NCBI GenBank assembly: GCA_044228045.1
Contig: JBGAVQ010000217.1
Coordinates: 1 to 9,766, forward strand
Reading direction: 5' to 3'
DNA length: 9,766 nt
Source: JAXLVB01 sp044228045
GTDB taxonomy: Bacteria > Bacteroidota > Bacteroidia > Cytophagales > Spirosomataceae
Positions 1 to 7,087 of this stretch are shown piece by piece. The notes beneath the pieces are model-generated. The model made no database searches. It had not been told where the DNA came from and saw only the letters and a program-made list of their open reading frames with translations. Within the stretch, counting starts at the first letter, position 1. Each line of letters opens with the position of its first letter. The position numbers and the translations under genes were made by a program.

Positions 1-1611
1 GAAGTGGCCGTTATTCCAGAGGCGTGGTTTACCCACTATGCCGAGTTGTTTGCCTTTGTAGAAACTGACGATGAACAAAACCGCCACATCCTCAAAAAAT
101 ACCACGTATCGCTCGTGCAAGACTTGGCACATGACAACTTGGCTTCGGTAGTGATGAGCCGAAAACTCGAGCAACTACGTGATTTTCAAAAAATTGAAGA
201 TGCTCCTATGCCCAAAGGTTTCAAAGGCAAGCTACGGCCTTACCAAAAAGCTGGCTACGACTGGATGTACTTCTTGAACCGGTATTCGTTTGGCGGTTGC
301 CTTGCCGATGACATGGGCTTGGGCAAAACTGTTCAGGCATTGGCCTTGTTACAGTCTCAAAAAGAGCATGGTGTTACGGAGCCGTCGTTGTTGGTGATGC
401 CTACTTCACTGATTTACAACTGGTTGCTCGAAGCCGCAAGGTTTACACCTCAGCTTAGGGTATTGGTTTATACAGGCACTTATCGGGACAAAAACCCGAA
501 ACAGTTTGACCATTACGATTTGGTGCTTACTTCGTATGGGATTGTGCGGATTGATGTGGATATACTGCAACATTGTCGGTTCAATTACATCATTCTCGAC
601 GAATCGCAGGCTATCAAAAACCCGTCGTCGAATATTGCCAAAGCCGTCATCATGCTCAATGCCAAGCATCGGCTTATTTTGACTGGTACTCCGCTCGAAA
701 ACAGCACGATGGATTTGTGGAGTCAGATGAGTTTTGTGAATCCGGGTCTGCTGGGTGGGCAGGCTTTTTTCAAGAATGAATTTTTGCTTCCTATCGAAAA
801 GCACAACGACGAAAAGAAAACACAACGACTTTACCATCTTATCAAACCGTTTATGCTCCGCCGGCATAAGTCGCAAGTAGCTACTGAGTTACCCCAAAAA
901 ATTGAAAGTGTGCAATATTGTGAAATGGCTGAAGAACAAGAACGTGAGTATGAAGAAGCCAAAAGTTATTATCGGAACATGATTTTGCAACATATCGAAG
1001 ACGAGGGCATTTCAAAGTCGCAAATGATGGTGTTGCAAGGTTTGACCAAACTCAGGCAGATTGCCAATCATCCTCGGTTGGTAGATGGCGATTATGAAGG
1101 AGAATCGGGTAAGTTGACCGATGTGCTTCGCAAAATGGAGACGGTGATTAAGGCTAACCATAAAATCCTGATTTTTAGTCAGTTTGTGAAGCATCTTGCC
1201 GTTTTTAGGGAACACCTCGACTCACAGGGAACGCCCTATGCCTACTTAGATGGTAGCACCTATGACCGGCAAGAGCAGGTAACGCTTTTTCAAAACGATG
1301 AATCCATAAAAATTTTCTTAATTTCACTCAAAGCCGGGGGGCTGGGGCTTAACCTTACTGCTGCCGAATACGTATTTATACTGGATCCGTGGTGGAATCC
1401 GGCCATCGAATCGCAGGCAATAGACCGAGCACACCGAATTGGACAAGAAAAAACGGTGTTTACCTACAAATTTATTTCCAAGAATACGGTAGAAGAAAAA
1501 ATATTGGCACTCCAAAAATCAAAACTTCGTCTGGCCGATGGCTTAATCACAACCGAAGAAACTTTTGTAAAGTCACTTTCCAAAGCTGACGTGATGGCAC
1601 TATTGGCATAG
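1..1611 (+). CDS. SNF2-family DNA helicase/translocase, C-terminal part (5' end outside window)
   Basis: This is the ATPase core of an SNF2/Rad54-like superfamily 2 protein, a double-strand DNA translocase that remodels protein-DNA complexes. The reading frame is open from the first base, so the gene is cut by the window edge. Bacterial members usually have several hundred more N-terminal residues. Counting from the first visible codon, the motifs are: Walker A DMGLGKT (about 104-110), Walker B DESQ (about 200-203), motif III LTGTP (about 227-231), the SNF2 element FMLRRHKS (about 284-291), then the second RecA domain with IFSQF (about 391-395), YLDGST, SLKAGGLGLNL (about 442-452) and the arginine-finger segment QAIDRAHRIGQ (about 472-482). 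All catalytic motifs are intact and the C-terminus is normal. It converges on the phosphoribosyltransferase gene with only 37 bases between stops and no convincing terminator there. The family is certain. The cellular role (repair, transcription recycling or defence-related) cannot be told from this part. Confidence 0.95.
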   Translation, partial: EVAVIPEAWFTHYAELFAFVETDDEQNRHILKKYHVSLVQDLAHDNLASVVMSRKLEQLRDFQKIEDAPMPKGFKGKLRPYQKAGYDWMYFLNRYSFGGCLADDMGLGKTVQALALLQSQKEHGVTEPSLLVMPTSLIYNWLLEAARFTPQLRVLVYTGTYRDKNPKQFDHYDLVLTSYGIVRIDVDILQHCRFNYIILDESQAIKNPSSNIAKAVIMLNAKHRLILTGTPLENSTMDLWSQMSFVNPGLLGGQAFFKNEFLLPIEKHNDEKKTQRLYHLIKPFMLRRHKSQVATELPQKIESVQYCEMAEEQEREYEEAKSYYRNMILQHIEDEGISKSQMMVLQGLTKLRQIANHPRLVDGDYEGESGKLTDVLRKMETVIKANHKILIFSQFVKHLAVFREHLDSQGTPYAYLDGSTYDRQEQVTLFQNDESIKIFLISLKAGGLGLNLTAAEYVFILDPWWNPAIESQAIDRAHRIGQEKTVFTYKFISKNTVEEKILALQKSKLRLADGLITTEETFVKSLSKADVMALLA

Positions 1612-1648
1612 ATGCGTCAGTCTTAGTCTTAAGGTGCAGACACTGGTT

Positions 1649-2161
1649 TTAGTGTAAATACACCCCAAATCCATCGGCATCTAACACTACTTCGATGTGC
1701 TCAGTAAGGGTTGTTGACAACACGTAGCCTACATACTTGGCGGCAATTGGGTACTGATGATGCCCTCTATCCACAATAACGGCAAGTTCCAGTTTTTTGA
1801 CTTGAACTCCAAAAAACGACGACAAACCATACACAAGCGTTCGGCCCGTGTTGAGTACATCGTCAATAACGATTACGGCTTTGCCTTGGAGTAAGGACTT
1901 GTCCAAATCAAACCCAACAGGGCTGGTATGTGGCGATAGCTTATCAATAGTTACACGAACCAAAATCACCTTTAAGTGCGAGATTGCTTCAATGTGTTTT
2001 TGTAACAATTCGGCAACCCAATAGCCCCTATCCCACACACCAGCCAAAACGATTTCAGACTCTTCAAAATTATTTTCATAAATCTCGAAAGCAATCCGAC
2101 GGATTTTCTGCATCACTTGCTCGTGATTGAGCAATTGGGTTCTATGTGTTGTAGTTGTCAT
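1649..2161 (-). CDS. PyrR-like phosphoribosyltransferase
   Basis: This is a 170-residue type I phosphoribosyltransferase, a cytoplasmic enzyme family that uses PRPP in nucleotide salvage or synthesis. The PRPP-binding loop is clear: VIVIDDVLNTGRT at residues 96-108, with the paired acidic residues D100/D101. A VDRGH segment (about 130-134) and a TEHIEV segment (about 153-158) near the C-terminus resemble PyrR, the bifunctional pyr regulator/uracil phosphoribosyltransferase. The length matches PyrR (about 170-180). The ATG at 2159-2161 fits because the N-terminal helix follows directly. No pyrimidine-synthesis gene is adjacent and no PyrR-type RNA anti-antiterminator was recognised, so regulation by RNA binding is not supported here. 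It is transcribed away from the DUF4783 gene. Family assignment is strong. PyrR itself versus another salvage phosphoribosyltransferase is an inference from similarity of the motifs. Confidence 0.82.
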   Translation of the reverse strand: MTTTTHRTQLLNHEQVMQKIRRIAFEIYENNFEESEIVLAGVWDRGYWVAELLQKHIEAISHLKVILVRVTIDKLSPHTSPVGFDLDKSLLQGKAVIVIDDVLNTGRTLVYGLSSFFGVQVKKLELAVIVDRGHHQYPIAAKYVGYVLSTTLTEHIEVVLDADGFGVYLH

Positions 2162-2207
2162 GCCACGAAATTACGGATGACACCGCATACCTGCAAGGGG
2201 TATGGCA

Positions 2208-2232
2208 CAAATTGTATGTTTTCGCAAATTGT
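2208..2232. repeat. Direct repeat CAAATTGT x2 in divergent intergenic region
   Basis: The octamer CAAATTGT occurs at 2208-2215 and again at 2225-2232, 17 bases start to start. It lies 47-71 bases upstream of the phosphoribosyltransferase start and further upstream of the DUF4783 start. A 6-bp inverted repeat (CATACC 2186-2191 / GGTATG 2199-2204) lies between it and the phosphoribosyltransferase start. Such spacing could be a regulator site, but AT-rich octamers also recur by chance and no known operator is recognised. Confidence 0.3.
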
Positions 2233-2260
2233 TACCTGTTTTGTGTGAAACCTAAAAAGT

Positions 2261-2276
2261 TGGCACAGTTTTTACT
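2261..2276 (+). promoter_or_regulatory. Possible sigma-54-like promoter upstream of the DUF4783 gene (weak)
   Basis: TGGCAC at 2261-2266 matches the -24 element of RpoN promoters. Downstream, TTAC at 2272-2275 sits at the correct distance for the -12 element, whose consensus is TTGC. The highly conserved G of the -12 GC is an A here, which argues against strong activity. The element ends about 41 bases before the ATG at 2317. No activator gene is nearby. This is a sequence match only. Confidence 0.2.
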
Positions 2277-2316
2277 ACTAAACTAAGCAAAACGATTGCA
2301 AAACCGCAAGTGTATT

Positions 2317-2742
2317 ATGAAGTTCATCGCAAGTATTTTATTAACTTTGGTATTAAGTGGCGTTTGGGCTGCTGGTGTACCAACCGACGGCGGACTGAGC
2401 CAAAAGCTGAAAAGTGCATTAAAAAATGGGAAGGCTAACGAACTGGTAGCCTTGTTTAACAAAAATGTAGAATTGGTAATAGATAGCGAAAAAGTGGATT
2501 TTAGTAAAATAAGTACCTCACAAGCTGAGCAAATCCTAAAAGCTTTTTTCAAAAAACACCCCCCTCACGACTTTCAGTTTGTCTATCAAAGTACTGGAGC
2601 CACTATGCGCTATAACACAGGCACTTACCTTACTGGTACAGATGCCTATTTGGTCTATATTTTGCTAAAAAAAGCTGGGAATCAATACGTGGTCGAAACC
2701 CTCCATTTTAGGAAGGAGCAGCCGCCAACTGCCAAACGTTAG
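2317..2742 (+). CDS. Exported DUF4783 family protein
   Basis: This is a 141-residue protein that matches my recollection of DUF4783, a small Bacteroidota family of unknown function with an NTF2-like look. An in-frame TTG lies 21 bases upstream, but the ATG at 2317 was chosen because it begins a clean signal peptide: MKF, a hydrophobic core (residues 4-17) and a likely signal peptidase I site around WAA/G (17-20). The mature part has a helical segment (about 27-50), then the family-like stretch AEQILKAFFKKHPPHDF (about 70-86), FVYQSTGATMRYNTGTY (about 88-104) and YLVYILLKK (about 111-119). It probably acts in the periplasm. The gene stands alone between a divergent neighbour and a strong terminator, so it is probably monocistronic. 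No catalytic motif is visible. Confidence 0.85.
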   Translation: MKFIASILLTLVLSGVWAAGVPTDGGLSQKLKSALKNGKANELVALFNKNVELVIDSEKVDFSKISTSQAEQILKAFFKKHPPHDFQFVYQSTGATMRYNTGTYLTGTDAYLVYILLKKAGNQYVVETLHFRKEQPPTAKR

Positions 2743-2768
2743 ACTTCAGCTCTGGCAAAATTGCAACA

Positions 2769-2797
2769 GGTTCCGAAATTATTCGGAGCCTTTTTTT
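2769..2797 (+). terminator. Rho-independent terminator after the DUF4783 gene
   Basis: An 8-bp stem (GGTTCCGA 2769-2776 with TCGGAGCC 2783-2790, one G-U pair) and a 6-base loop are followed directly by seven T residues (2791-2797). It lies 27 bases after the stop codon, as expected for a terminator that ends this transcript before the next gene. Confidence 0.85.
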
Positions 2798-2823
2798 ATT
2801 TTTGCACTTTATTGTTGTAATGC

Positions 2824-2873
2824 TATTGGTTGTTGGGAATGATATGTGGTAAGTTGATGCCAATCAACCAATA
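2824..2873. repeat. Overlapping inverted repeats upstream of the YcxB-like gene
   Basis: TATTGGTTG (2824-2832) is the exact reverse complement of CAACCAATA (2865-2873). The right arm is also shared with a shorter hairpin, GTTGAT (2853-2858) with ATCAAC (2863-2868) around a 4-base loop. The two pairings exclude each other in RNA. The block lies 56-105 bases before the ATG at 2929, in what is probably the 5' leader or promoter region of the two-gene unit. It may be an operator or a leader structure, and no known motif is recognised. Confidence 0.35.
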
Positions 2874-2928
2874 ACAAATGTATTAATCTAAAACTTAAAC
2901 AGAGAGAAATTTTCATTTCTACCAAAAA

Positions 2929-3495
2929 ATGGCAAAAAAGATTCTTCAGCAACCCGGGTTTATTCCACCTGTGACCTCAAACCCAGCGGCAATCAAAACA
3001 AAGAAATATGCACTTGATAGTAAAACCTACGTAAACTTAGGCTTGAAGCATTTATGGAAAGAGCAATGGTTTTGGGCATTTGTGCCTCTTGCCCTCATTA
3101 TCCTGAATGTAGTATTAAACCTAACTCGTTGGTATCCAAATTACTGGATTTATATTTTAACTGTTGTGGGTGCCATTTTGTATGTTGCATTTTGGGTAAT
3201 ACAGTTTACGGGTGTTACGCAATTGGAGCAATACAAACCACTGTTTCAACGCTTTGCTTATGAGATTGACAGCCGACAAATTTTGATGAAAACTAATGCA
3301 AACGAAGCAGGTATGATGAAATGGGAAACCATTAAATCAGGTTATAAAACCAAAGATGCCTACGTGTTGGTGGTTTCAAAAGGCCAGTTTTTGTATTTTC
3401 CATTCAGTATTTTCAACTCAGACCATGACCTCAAATTGATGGAACGGATTCTGAAACAAAAAGAATTGTTGAAAGACGAAAAACCAAGCAAGTAG
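2929..3495 (+). CDS. Two-helix membrane protein with YcxB-like C-terminal domain
   Basis: This 188-residue protein starts at ATG 2929. A polar N-terminus (about 1-45) is followed by two hydrophobic segments, about 48-66 (FWAFVPLALIILN...) and about 73-93 (WIYILTVVGAILYVAFWV), joined by a short loop. The C-terminal soluble part (about 110-180) has the layout of a YcxB-like domain: a strand pair around YEIDSRQILMKT, then KWETIKSGYKTKDAYVLVVSKGQFLYFPFSIF, where a W/I segment precedes a 'valid-as-is' F-P-F strand, and a terminal helix. The domain's function is unknown in general. It probably sits in the inner membrane with the C-terminal domain in the cytoplasm. The downstream peptidase gene starts only 21 bases after its stop with no terminator between, so the two are probably co-transcribed. 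The YcxB assignment is from pattern recognition and is moderately sure. Confidence 0.75.
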   Translation: MAKKILQQPGFIPPVTSNPAAIKTKKYALDSKTYVNLGLKHLWKEQWFWAFVPLALIILNVVLNLTRWYPNYWIYILTVVGAILYVAFWVIQFTGVTQLEQYKPLFQRFAYEIDSRQILMKTNANEAGMMKWETIKSGYKTKDAYVLVVSKGQFLYFPFSIFNSDHDLKLMERILKQKELLKDEKPSK

Positions 3496-3516
3496 GTGAC
3501 TATACCAAATGAATTT

Positions 3517-5082
3517 ATGAAAAAAATACACTTCATCACACTGGCAACCTTGATGGTTAGCCCTGTTTTTGCTCAAAAAACGCCAGAAAAGTTTGCCGAA
3601 ACCATTTTGGCCAATGATCTCAAAAAGCACCTGTCAGTCATTGCTCACGATAGCCTTGAAGGCCGTGGCACAGGTACGCCGGGTCAATGGAAAGCAGCCA
3701 AATATATTGCTAATCACTTCAAAACCATTGGATTAAAACCCGTTGGAAAAGGCAATTCGTACTTGCAGCCTGTTGAATTAGTGAAGAGTTCTTGGAAAGA
3801 AGTCTATGCCATTGTGGGCGGAACTCGCCGTGAACTCTACAAAGATTTTTATGTAGCAGGCACCAAAAACATCCCACAAGAACAACAAATAGAAGTGGTG
3901 TTTGCTGGCTATGGTATTGAAACAGAAACCTATAACGACTACAAAAATTTAGACGTAAAAGGCAAGTTAGTTGTCATGTTAGACGGTGAGCCTAAAACCG
4001 CAGCAGGTACCTTTGTACTAACCGGCACCGACAAAGGTTCTGAATGGACAGAGCGAGGCGGAGCGCAGAAAAAACAAAAACTTTTAACCGACAAAGGAGC
4101 TATCGGAAGCATAAGCATTGCTAAGCAATCAGATGAAGAGCAAGAAAAAGCATTTGTTAGAATGAAAGGTTTTTCGGCTCGGTTGAGTCAGTTGGTATTC
4201 AAAGATGATGCCAATCGGGGTAAAAGTCCTTTGCAAATTACCGCCAAGCAGTCGCTCGTAAAAGAAGTGTTGGGCTTAACTGACCAACAGCTTGCTGATT
4301 TGATAGCAGGAAAAATGACCGCTGGTGCTGCCAAAGGGCAACTTACCATGAAAGCCGAACGCTTAGAAGAAGATGTGGAAACCTCAAACGTGGTTGGCTT
4401 TTTGGAAGGCACAGACAAAAAAGACGAGATCATCATTGTAACGGCTCATTATGACCACATTGGCATAGGCAACGACGGTCAAATTAACAATGGTGCCAAC
4501 GACGACGGCTCAGGTACTGTAACCGTAATGGAAGTTGCCGAAGCCTTTGCCACTGCCAAAGCCAAAGGACAAGGCCCTCGGCGAAGCATTTTGTTTATGA
4601 CTGTTACAGGCGAAGAACGAGGACTGTTGGGTTCGGAATATTATGTAGAACACCCAATTTTTCCACTCGAGAATACCATAGTTGATTTGAACATTGATAT
4701 GGTAGGCCGTACCGACAAAGACCACGAAGGCAAAGGCGATTATATCTATGTAATTGGGTCTGACAAACTGTCGTCTGAACTTCACTCAATCAACGAAACG
4801 GCAAACCAACAACACACACAGCTTGACCTTGATTACCGTTTCAACGACCCCAAAGACCCCAATCGCTTTTACTATCGGTCTGACCATTACAATTTTGCCA
4901 AGAAAAAAATCCCTGTAGCCTTTTACTTCAATGGCGTTCATGCCGACTACCACCGCCCCACCGACGACATTGAGAAAATCGAATTTGACAAAGCCGAAAA
5001 AGTAGGTCGTCTGGTATTTTACACGGCTTGGGAACTGGCCAATCGTGACAAACGGATTGTGGTTGATAGCAATAAACAATAA
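3517..5082 (+). CDS. Exported M28-family zinc metallopeptidase with PA-like insert
   Basis: This is a 521-residue secreted aminopeptidase-like enzyme. An in-frame GTG at 3496 abuts the previous stop, but the ATG at 3517 gives an ideal signal peptide: MKK, a hydrophobic core to about residue 18, and cleavage near FA/Q (19-20). After the N-terminal part (LEGRGTGTPG, about 47-56), a PA-like insert covers about 100-290, seen from FAGYGIETETYNDYKNLDVKGK. The catalytic domain carries the co-catalytic zinc ligands of family M28: H311 and the nearby D313 (TAHYDHIG), D329 (NNGANDDGSG), E366-E367 (TGEERGLLGSEY; base and ligand), D394 (NIDMVGR) and H479 (YHRPTDD). The conserved SDHYNF (about 455-460) is also present. 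All are intact, so the enzyme should be active and probably trims amino-terminal residues from peptides in the periplasm or outside the cell. The exact substrate cannot be read from the sequence. It is second in a unit with the YcxB-like gene and is followed by a strong terminator. Confidence 0.93.
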   Translation: MKKIHFITLATLMVSPVFAQKTPEKFAETILANDLKKHLSVIAHDSLEGRGTGTPGQWKAAKYIANHFKTIGLKPVGKGNSYLQPVELVKSSWKEVYAIVGGTRRELYKDFYVAGTKNIPQEQQIEVVFAGYGIETETYNDYKNLDVKGKLVVMLDGEPKTAAGTFVLTGTDKGSEWTERGGAQKKQKLLTDKGAIGSISIAKQSDEEQEKAFVRMKGFSARLSQLVFKDDANRGKSPLQITAKQSLVKEVLGLTDQQLADLIAGKMTAGAAKGQLTMKAERLEEDVETSNVVGFLEGTDKKDEIIIVTAHYDHIGIGNDGQINNGANDDGSGTVTVMEVAEAFATAKAKGQGPRRSILFMTVTGEERGLLGSEYYVEHPIFPLENTIVDLNIDMVGRTDKDHEGKGDYIYVIGSDKLSSELHSINETANQQHTQLDLDYRFNDPKDPNRFYYRSDHYNFAKKKIPVAFYFNGVHADYHRPTDDIEKIEFDKAEKVGRLVFYTAWELANRDKRIVVDSNKQ

Positions 5083-5104
5083 CAATAAAGTGATGTGCCA
5101 GCCT

Positions 5105-5144
5105 AACCCCTGTTACCAGTTTTGGTGACAGGGGTTTTGTTTTT
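5105..5144 (+). terminator. Rho-independent terminator after the M28 peptidase gene
   Basis: A 13-bp stem (AACCCCTGTTACC 5105-5117 with GGTGACAGGGGTT 5124-5136, one G-U pair) and a 6-base loop are followed by a T-rich tract (5135-5144, broken by one G). It begins 22 bases after the stop codon and separates this unit from the GMC operon. Confidence 0.9.
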
Positions 5145-5173
5145 GTGAAAATTCATAGAATTCTCTACATTTA
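5143..5173 (+). promoter_or_regulatory. Candidate Bacteroidota-type promoter of the GMC operon
   Basis: TTG at 5143-5145 and TACATTTA at 5166-5173 are separated by 20 bases. They resemble the Bacteroidota housekeeping promoter (TTG about -33, TANNTTTG about -7), with one mismatch in the last -7 position. Transcription would start near 5180, leaving a leader of about 100 bases before the ATG at 5279. The -33 part overlaps the T-rich end of the preceding terminator, so the match there may be coincidental. No other better match was found in 5145-5278. Confidence 0.35.
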
Positions 5174-5278
5174 GGCAACTATTTGAATACTCGGGCTATC
5201 CATAGCCAATCATATTCCAATAAAACCACTGCTATCAACTAACCATCAACAATTAACACAACAACCCTCTAAACACAA

Positions 5279-7027
5279 ATGACTGATTTTCAGATTAAAG
5301 AACAACCCAAAGTTTTTGATGCCGTCATTGTAGGCTCTGGCGCAGGCGGGGGCATGGCAGCTTATATGCTTGCCAAAGCTGGTGCAAAAGTATGCTTGCT
5401 CGAAGCCGGTGGTTATTTTGACCCCGCAGACCCCAAGTACATTACCCAACTCAAAAATCCTTGGGAATCGCCACGACGTGGGGCCAGTACAACTCGCCCC
5501 TTTGGTGACTTTGATGCCGCTTGGGGTGGCTGGCAAATTGACGGTGAGCCATACTCGGCCAAAGCAGGCACGGAGTTCCATTGGTTTAGGAGCCGAATGT
5601 TGGGTGGACGGACCAACCACTGGGGGCGTATTTCGCTCCGCTTTGGCCCCGACGACTTCCGCCGAGGTTCTATCTCAGGCGTAGGCGACGACTGGCCCAT
5701 TGGCTACGAAGACATGAAGCCTTTTTACGACCGAGTGGATAAATTGATTGGCGTATTTGGTACCAATGGGCTTGGTATGCCCAACGAGCCAGATGGTTTT
5801 TTTCTGCCTCCACCAAAGCCTCGTTTGCATGAACTTATGCTCACTAAGGCAGGTAATCAAATTGGAATACCCATCGTGCCTTCACGTCTCTCGATGTTGA
5901 CAAAAAAAATCAACGACGAAAGGGGTACGTGTTTCTATTGTGCTCAGTGTGGCCGGGCCTGTCAGGTATATGCTGACTTCTCGTCGTCGTCGGTGTTGGT
6001 GATTCCGGCCTTAAAAACTGGAAATGTAACCCTTATCAACAATGCGATGGCTCGAGAAATTGAGACTGACCCAAAAACTGGGCTTTGCACGGGCGTGTCG
6101 TATGTGGACAAGGTGACAATGGAAGAAAAAACGGTGCGAGGCAAAACAGTCATGTTGGCAGCAAGTACTTGCGAATCAGCCCGTATTCTGCTCAATTCCA
6201 AGTCAGCTCGCTTTCCTAACGGCTTGGCAAATACAAGTGGGGTGATTGGCAAATACCTCAACGACTCTACGGGTGCAAGCCGTGGCGGATTTGTGCCAAC
6301 GCTGATGGATCGCAAACGTTACAATGAAGACGGCGTGGGCGGTATGCACGTTTATACCCCGTGGTGGCTCGACAACAAGAAATTAGACTTCCCTCGTGGC
6401 TATCACATCGAATATGGCGGTGGCATGGGTATGCCGGGCTATGGTTTTGGCATGGGTATGCAAAGCATGAATGGAAAATATGCTTACGCCAATGGCCAAA
6501 CACTGCCTGCTGGCGGCTATGGCTCACGCTTAAAAGAAGATGCCAATCGTTTCTATGGAGCGTATATTGGTATGGCTGGCCGAGGCGAACCTGTACCTTT
6601 AGAAACTAATTATTGTGAAATTGACCCCAACGGTGTGGATAAATATGGTATTCCGACCCTCAGATTCCACTACAAATGGACTGACTACGAAATCAAACAG
6701 GCCAAGCACATGCAAGATACCTTTGAGGAGCTTATTACAGCAATGGGAGGGATTCCACAAGGTAAAAAACCTGATGCAAGTACAAACTATGGCCTTGCTG
6801 AGCCGGGCAAAATCATCCACGAGGTAGGCACAGTGCGTATGGGCAACGACCCTAACAAATCAGCACTCAACAAATACCAACAAGCCCACGACGTGAAGAA
6901 TTTGTTTGTGGTAGATGCCGCCCCGTTTGTGTCGCAAGGTGATAAAAACGTAACTTGGACTATTCTGGCTGCTTCTATGCGTACCTCTGAATACTTGATT
7001 GACGAAGTGAAGAAGAAGAATATCTAA
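5279..7027 (+). CDS. GMC-family FAD-dependent dehydrogenase, catalytic subunit
   Basis: This 582-residue flavoprotein probably oxidises a sugar or alcohol hydroxyl, passing electrons to an acceptor other than oxygen. The FAD-binding Rossmann motif VGSGAGGG is at 18-25, with the ribose-binding E42 in LLEAGG. The GMC signature-like GGRTNHWG is at 109-116. The C-terminal domain has HEVGTVRMGNDP with the likely catalytic H514, and N557 in KNVTW is the expected partner, a His/Asn pair as in many GMC enzymes. C218, C221, C224 and C228 form CxxCxxCxxxC, suggesting an Fe-S cluster like that in bacterial FAD-glucose dehydrogenase subunits, though the spacing here looks ferredoxin-like. Residues 380-400 are unusually rich in Gly and Met. 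There is no signal peptide. The subunit 3 gene two positions downstream carries a Tat signal, so export as a complex is likely. It is first in a three-gene operon. The substrate is not determinable; glucoside 3-dehydrogenase or gluconate dehydrogenase activities are both possible. Confidence 0.93.
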   Translation: MTDFQIKEQPKVFDAVIVGSGAGGGMAAYMLAKAGAKVCLLEAGGYFDPADPKYITQLKNPWESPRRGASTTRPFGDFDAAWGGWQIDGEPYSAKAGTEFHWFRSRMLGGRTNHWGRISLRFGPDDFRRGSISGVGDDWPIGYEDMKPFYDRVDKLIGVFGTNGLGMPNEPDGFFLPPPKPRLHELMLTKAGNQIGIPIVPSRLSMLTKKINDERGTCFYCAQCGRACQVYADFSSSSVLVIPALKTGNVTLINNAMAREIETDPKTGLCTGVSYVDKVTMEEKTVRGKTVMLAASTCESARILLNSKSARFPNGLANTSGVIGKYLNDSTGASRGGFVPTLMDRKRYNEDGVGGMHVYTPWWLDNKKLDFPRGYHIEYGGGMGMPGYGFGMGMQSMNGKYAYANGQTLPAGGYGSRLKEDANRFYGAYIGMAGRGEPVPLETNYCEIDPNGVDKYGIPTLRFHYKWTDYEIKQAKHMQDTFEELITAMGGIPQGKKPDASTNYGLAEPGKIIHEVGTVRMGNDPNKSALNKYQQAHDVKNLFVVDAAPFVSQGDKNVTWTILAASMRTSEYLIDEVKKKNI

Positions 7028-7087
7028 GGGTGTTCACAGTTGTTGGTTTACAGTTCACAAAATAAGCATCATTAAAAAGTAACTGCC

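Noticed and set aside
1640..1655. Small hairpin ACACT/AGTGT between the convergent SNF2 and phosphoribosyltransferase genes as terminator
   Set aside because: The stem has only 5 bp, overlaps the last codons of the minus-strand gene and has no U-tract.
2296..2316. TTG start for the DUF4783 protein
   Set aside because: The extra residues precede and spoil an otherwise ideal signal peptide that begins at the ATG at 2317.
2797..2804. TATTTTTG as a Bacteroidota -7 promoter box for the YcxB-like gene
   Set aside because: It fits TANNTTTG but lies in the T-tract of the preceding terminator and has no TTG about 20 bases upstream.
3496..3516. GTG start for the M28 peptidase
   Set aside because: It directly abuts the previous stop and adds seven polar residues before the MKK signal-peptide start at 3517.
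5246..5700. Long minus-strand and alternate-frame open frames over the start of the GMC gene
   Set aside because: They lie opposite a clearly coding GMC sequence, show no family features and have no regulatory context.
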